Origin: Antitrichia curtipendula
Taxonomy: Eukaryota > Streptophyta > Bryopsida > Hypnales > Leucodontaceae
Direction: 5' to 3'
DNA: 64,000 nucleotides
Assembly: GCA_951230915.1 (NCBI GenBank)
Contig: OX579636.1
Location: 32,361,567 to 32,425,566, forward strand
Numbering within the stretch: the stretch's first letter is position 1; each line of letters begins with the position of its first letter. The notes beneath the pieces were generated by a model. That model was given only the letters and a program-made list of their open reading frames with translations. It was not told the DNA's origin and made no database searches. Below are positions 59,896 through 64,000 of this stretch, one piece after another. A program made the position numbers and the translations under genes.

Positions 59896-61219
59896 ATTAT
59901 ATTCTTGCGTGTGAGTTCTCCCCATTATGGCGGGCTGCGGACTTCCCATACTGCGCCATTTCGTTCTTGCGTACAAGAGCTGCTTGGTGAAATTCATCTC
60001 CTTCTGTTCACCAGCGAGATTCTGGTTCAGTGCCCGCGAGAAGTGCAGTAGGTCTCCGTGGTTGACCTTGGGTGTCCAGACTGGAATGATGTAGAACGTA
60101 GACGCGAGCTTTTTGTCGACCTCGGGAATTTCCTTAGCATCAATCAGGTTCTTGAAGGCCTTGACAGTGTGCTGTCCCCCAATAATGAAGTATTGCGTCT
60201 TCGGGTCTTCAAAGATTTCTGGTTTTGGTGGTGTCTTCTCGTAGTGCGTCACCATGCCATTTGGACCGTATGGGCCAACTTTAAGTGGGAGGACTATAAT
60301 CACTCTGCTCTTTGAGTCATACTCTAGCGTGATACATGCCTTCCTCGTGATTCTGTCCAGCCGTTTAGGATCGATGGCCCTGTATACGAGCAGTGCTTTT
60401 GATGCCTCGTGCAGGCACTTCATGTTCACGCGGATCAGCTCTTCATTTTTGTCACAAAGGGCTTTTCTTCCCCATTTGTAGAGGCCACTGAAGGATTTCT
60501 CGTACAATGTCTTCATTGCCATCATTTGCTCCGGTCGCATCTTCTTGATCTCTGCTTCCCCTAGAGCGACAACCTCGTGCAGCAAAAGCGGAGTCTCAGC
60601 TTTCTTCCTCTTTCCGGCTGAACCCTGTCCGACATCATCGTCATCGCCTGGAGCTCCAACCACTGACTTCCTCTTCTTGGTCTTCTTGGCCGGTGACGGC
60701 GTGGGAGCATCCTCTTCGACTGCCTTGGAGGCAGCACTCGATTCAGCCAAATATTCCTGAATGATATCCCATTGATTCTTCATTTCTTGAGGCTTCCAAG
60801 AAGGCTTCGCGAGGTCCTTGCACATCAAATGCGCCTTGGCTGTCATGGTCTCACAGAGTCCCATGTTCATCGTCTCGTAGTCGAGGATGAAGCCGTAGGT
60901 AATGGACTCAGTGGATAGGGGTACCTTCTCTTCTATGACAAGAAGCGCTGTTTTGTTGTCAAGTCCTTGCACTTCCACGACCTTGAGACCGCCTGTTCCA
61001 TGTCCCTTGCCGTTGTTCAGGATAGAGGGAAGAATCAAAGCTGATCCATCACTCTCAACCTTCCAGACCAGGCCCCATTCCGTAACGCTTTGGTCACATC
61101 GGAATATAGCTCCAGGTTTATGTGGACCCTTGTACTTGAAGTCGCGGATCCAGGAGTTGACAAAGTGACTAAGCTTCCTCGGTGAACACTCTTCCGGACC
61201 GTCATCGAATTGATGTTCT
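59896..61219 (-). CDS. Exon with ParB-like domain
   Basis: This exon opens after an AG acceptor near 61220 and ends at AAT before the donor GTAAGATT (59895-59888), leaving 441 whole codons with no stop. The first part (SHFVNSWIRDF, then FRCDQSVTEWGLVWKVESD) is unrecognised. A serine/lysine-rich stretch with AKKTKKRK and GKRKK looks like a nuclear-localisation signal in a disordered linker. The C-terminal third has the ParB-like core: a beta strand (ACITLEYD), a long insertion, YFIIGGQHTVKAFKNLI at about 60190-60140, FYIIPVW, and HFSRALNQNL. In ParB/Srx-fold proteins the G-x-H/R-R-x-x-A loop binds a nucleotide; here Thr replaces the usual Arg. The exon joins the next in phase 0 across a 494-bp intron that holds three copies of the palindrome. 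Confidence 0.6.
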
Positions 61220-61312
61220 CTGCAGCATTGTAGACAGTGATGTTAGTGAGGGAGATGGAAAATCAATAGTCTTGCAATGCTAATTCTCTCTATATGCTTG
61301 TATTACAAGCAC

Positions 61313-61992
61313 GATCGTGGGATATCACGATTGTTGATTTTATGACATTTCCTTGAGACGTAAGACATCTGTGATTCATTCTAGTTAGCAGTCGTTATGA
61401 CGCCTACTCCTTGCTTTGGGACAAAATAGAACGGGATATCGCCTAACTAACTGGACGGTGGAGTGTAGGGCTATCACGAGAGCTTCTAGATCGTAGGATA
61501 TCACGATGGCATAGACATCGTAGGAAATCACGATGACCTCTGAAGTATGTCGGTCATGCTTTTGGGATAGTTCACGGCCGCCTTCTATTAATGATTTTCA
61601 CAGGGTATTGTCTACATCGATCATGAGATCCCACGATGAGTAATCTTTGAGGCCTATTCACCTGTTCGTCTGTGTTCGATGAGGCGGCACACAATGATGC
61701 ATCGTGATGTCCCACGATGTCGGATTTCGTTCCTTCCTCATTTGTACTTGAGGTTTGGTTCGCATTTCCTTGGAGTCTCTACGACATTCATCGGGGGATC
61801 CCACGATGTGGAGTATTCTACTCCAGCGAGAACGGTCCTTGGGACATAATTAGGCTCTTCCATGAGCCTTAATCGTGGGATCCCACGATGGACAGTCTTC
61901 TAATATCTTGAAATTATAACCTATCGTGATATCTCACAATGATTTTCAGTGCCAACTGACTAAGAAATGGCGCATCGTGGGATCCCACGATG
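61313..61992. repeat. Dense palindrome array upstream of the ParB-like exon
   Basis: Nine copies in 680 bp begin at 61313, 61489, 61516, 61619, 61700, 61789, 61871, 61922 and 61973. The last is a perfect 20-bp palindrome, CATCGTGGGATCCCACGATG. Start-to-start spacing is 176, 27, 103, 81, 89, 82, 51 and 51 bp. The DNA between copies is unique. This is the densest part of the cluster and lies just 5' of the first recognised exon, in an intron or promoter region. The pattern resembles a set of binding sites for a dimeric DNA-binding protein. Confidence 0.85.
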
Positions 61993-62714
61993 CACGGGTT
62001 TAGGGGTTCAAAGCACGGTAATAAGGTGGGATACTTATTACTGTGTATTGTTCTACTGATTTGCACTACCGTAACTCTCGACAGGGTTTGTAACAAAGAG
62101 TAAAGAGAGTGCAGAGTACCCTAAATCACAGGACAACAACAACAGCCTTCACCCTAGTTTTAATTGCACTGTTCTAAAGCTTCGCATTGCATGCACGTAA
62201 AGGAAATGAGGTTTGCATTTAGAAACTTACGGGGCGTTCCAATCTACTTGACCTATTGTATGCAAAGCTGAAGTCCCTGCCATCGTACCGACAGCTTGCC
62301 CGAGTCCGGAATGCAATACAACTGTACAAAATTCGACGGATGCCAAAAAAAAGTCATACAATCCAATCAGTACAACAGAATGTGAAGACTAGTTTCGACA
62401 ACAAAACAATATTTTCCAGATGCATTGGACTATCTTACTGCCATTCAAGCCTGATCACATTCAGCACAAAACTAGAAATTGCAACCTTGAACGACGACAC
62501 ATTCAGGCCAATTGAAACCGAAAAGTCACGATACTAGGAAATTAATGCAGAACATGCCTAGTATCGATTTCAAAACAAGCAATGCCATGACTGTCTTACT
62601 ACATGCATCATTCGAGAACTGAGAACATTCAAAATAATAATGTAAATGGGGGATTTCAGTCGGGAAGGGATGCAAGCTGGAAAGTGGAAAGGATAATTAG
62701 GAGCTCGAGTATAA
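61993..62714. other. Region between the palindrome array and the putative 62.7-63.1 kb exons
   Basis: No palindromes and no recognisable coding sequence. It may be an intron or promoter of either minus-strand gene. Confidence 0.35.
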
Positions 62715-63106
62715 TTATGAAGACTGTCTAACGCCGCGCACTTGAATCGGTAGTTCTCTCCCTCTAGAAATGAAGCCAGTCTGTACAAATGGAAATAAAA
62801 AACTCAAACAATGAACGTCGGCGGAAGAATGTCCAGGAAACTCACCTCTGGAGTCAAGTTCGCGCACACTTTCGCCACAACAAATCCGGTGCGCAGCACA
62901 CGAAACGTCTCCTTCGGCAAATGCTTGGCCGCCAACTTCCACCACCTTGCACGCCCGTCTTCACTAGCAAATGCTGGGTCGCCAAAACGAGGAATCTCAC
63001 GCGTTCGTCTCCACCAGCGACAGCTCCCACCCACAGACTGGAAACGGAATTCGATCGCCTCCCTCCCCTCCGTAAATGACGACGCCCCATGCGCAACCGC
63101 CTTCAA
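62715..63106 (-). CDS. Putative small gene, two exons, unrecognised product
   Basis: An 87-codon open exon begins with ATG at 63106 and ends at a good donor, AGAG|GTGAGTTTCC (exon end 62846). A matching AG acceptor (TTTGTACAG) leads to a short exon, 62780-62715, ending in a stop; 108 residues. The protein is basic and contains IPRFGDPAFASEDGRARWWK, then AAKHLPKETFRVL. I recognise no family. The phase does not join it simply to the ParB-like exon at 61.2 kb, though it could be that gene's 5' end through an exon I did not find. It is GC-rich compared with the surroundings. Confidence 0.28.
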
Positions 63107-63134
63107 TGCTCCGCCAACAACTCCTGGACACTCA

Positions 63135-63222
63135 CGGCGTCAAACACAATCAAACTCGCGGCGTCAAGCACAATCAAACTCGCCCCGTCAAGCACAATTG
63201 AAATCGCGGCGTCAAACACTCA
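63135..63222. repeat. 24-bp tandem repeat, about 3.7 units
   Basis: Units start CGGCGTCAAACACAATCAAA and end CTCG. The second and third carry small changes and the fourth is partial. It lies within the possible divergent promoter region at 63.1-63.8 kb. Confidence 0.9.
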
Positions 63223-63389
63223 TGAATCGGTCAAGTTTGCGCACACTCCGCAGCGGAACACAAGCTCTGCAGGGAATACAAAAGGGAACTCTCCAGCTGC
63301 ACACGACATCGGGTGAAGGGGGAGAGCACTCGATATCGTGTGCACTGGGGAAGGAAAACCCAGCTCCCCCTGTCGACGTGGCGCTATCA

Positions 63390-63496
63390 GGGGAACACTG
63401 GAGCTGCAAATTCCGCTGTCCCTCAATTCAGCGGAATTGAAGGACAGCAGAATTGGATTGGTAGAGGGACAGCGGAACACTGGAGCTGCAAATTTC
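63390..63496. repeat. Short direct repeat of about 23 bp
   Basis: GGAACACTGGAGCTGCAAAT occurs at about 63392 and again at about 63474. The intervening DNA contains overlapping inverted pieces (CCGCTGTCCC, GGACAGCGG). Confidence 0.8.
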
Positions 63497-63834
63497 CACT
63501 TACAAAGTCAAGAGCCCCACGCCCTCCCTCCTTGTGGTCGGAGCAGCGCGGAATTCGAGAGTTCATTCCACTTCCAAAGTGTAAAACCGCACGTACTCCA
63601 CGTCTTGATTGCGGCTCGGCAATCTAGAACGCATCCAACCAACATTTGAAAAAAATGAACGCTTGAAAATTTGAAAACTCACGGCGAGAATCCACAGCTC
63701 TTGAATTCCAGTGCAGGTGTTTTATAACCCGAAACGAACCTTCAGCTTCTCCTTTTCACTTGCACACGTGAACAAGTGGAGCACGCTGCGGAATAGTGGA
63801 GTCGGTGTCTACCGGTGTAGGCAACGAGATTGGA

Positions 63835-63875
63835 ATGGAGGCAGACGATGCTTTGACCGGGCCATTATTCACGAG
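63835..63875 (+). CDS. Putative first coding exon of a gene running off the right edge
   Basis: An ATG at 63835 opens MEADDALTGPLFTR and stops at a strong donor, GAG|GTAAGC (63876). A TATA-like TTTATAA lies near 63720, about 115 bp upstream, with GC-rich 5'-UTR-like sequence between. The rest of the gene is outside the window, so no product can be named. Its upstream region (63.1-63.8 kb) would be shared with the minus-strand exon starting at 63106. Confidence 0.35.
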
Positions 63876-64000
63876 GTAAGCAATGCATTCCTATCAACTA
63901 CAGTGGAATTTCGAGCCTGAGTGTTTCATCAGTCGAATGCATGCCACTGCAATTTCGTGAAACTCTTCAAGCGCGTGTAGATTCATAGTGCAGAAGAGTC

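Larger units (their letters stand above)
55038..61219 (-). pseudogene. ParB-like / beta-class DNA methyltransferase-like / NIF-phosphatase-like fusion, with in-frame stops
   Basis: Minus-strand exons deduced from splice sites and phase: about 61219-59896, 59401-58040, 57939-about 57644, about 57556-55789, 55699-55038. No start codon was found, so 5' exons are missing. Exon 1 (441 codons) has a basic signal (AKKTKKRK) and a ParB/sulfiredoxin-like motif YFIIGGQHTVKAF. Exon 2 (454 codons) and the start of exon 3 read in beta-class methyltransferase order: FEEAPYG in place of DPPY, AVFITDAEGFHTITGYLEK, W.W...Y.ARPDDFF, VFLVFIFEH, HPYWRRP, then a motif I-like VNVNGGPEFTYLGL / NLGGVQVLEVV split by the intron. 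The catalytic motifs are altered, so activity is doubtful. Exon 4 is an acidic/basic linker. The last exon is NIF/FCP1-like (FDLNGVLV, LLLIDDDPLKNL). Stops interrupt the frame at 57359-57361 (TAG), 56483-56485 (TGA) and 55494-55496 (TAG where Trp is expected). It may be a pseudogene, or unseen introns may remove some stops. Confidence 0.55.

Noticed and set aside
61313..61992. Palindrome array as a CRISPR array or tandem satellite
   Set aside because: The repeats are palindromes at irregular spacing (27-176 bp) with no unit including the spacers; the wider set extends through introns of a gene.

Overview
This window is nuclear DNA of a land plant. It carries plant-type genes with GT-AG introns of roughly 60-900 bp: a C-14 sterol reductase, a cell-wall invertase and a SEC14-like lipid-transfer protein. 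These sit in very AT-rich DNA crowded with decayed transposons (a LINE, a Ty3/gypsy element, a CACTA element and several MITE-like families). Compact genes among AT-rich repeats, and the wording of the gypsy integrase remains, suggest a bryophyte or other seed-free plant. I cannot fix the species.

Layout. 1-9.4 kb: repeats only (family A TIR elements, a pair of inverted MITEs, a minisatellite). 9.6-11.6 kb (+): five-exon CRAL-TRIO/SEC14-like gene. 12.1-13.6 kb: a local repeat cluster. 14.9-16.1 kb: a 5'-truncated LINE inserted into an older repeat. 16-20.5 kb: AT-rich DNA with no recognised gene. 20.7-24.6 kb (+): complete 15-exon C-14 sterol reductase (FACKEL/ERG24). 27.6-30.1 kb (-): two-exon cell-wall invertase, convergent with the sterol gene. 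32.4-51.2 kb: a transposon graveyard, including a CACTA element with an exact ATT duplication and three internal tandem arrays, and a gypsy pol relic split by two inverted family A elements. 52.5-62 kb: the most unusual block. 63.1-64 kb: a possible first exon on each strand, pointing away from each other.

The unusual block holds a minus-strand multi-exon gene at about 55.0-61.2 kb. I read it as a ParB-like domain (GGQHTVKA) followed by a degenerate beta-class DNA amino-methyltransferase-like domain (EAPYG where DPPY is expected, a late HP..RRP motif, then a glycine-rich motif I split by an intron), an acidic/basic linker, and a C-terminal NIF/FCP1-type HAD domain (DLNGVLV). Two large exons (about 895 codons) are free of stops, but three stops lie in the reading frame of the downstream part. 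Around and inside this gene, and as far as I can read nowhere else in the window, are 24 ungapped copies of a 20-bp palindrome with consensus CATCGTGGGATCCCACGATG. A ParB/methyltransferase-like protein embedded in an array of palindromes recalls the bacterial ParB/parS arrangement and is the best candidate here for an undescribed system. The domain calls come from motif reading by eye, and the protein-site link is inference.

The three ordinary genes (lipid transfer, sterol synthesis, sucrose cleavage) show no pathway link and look like independent housekeeping loci separated by repeats.
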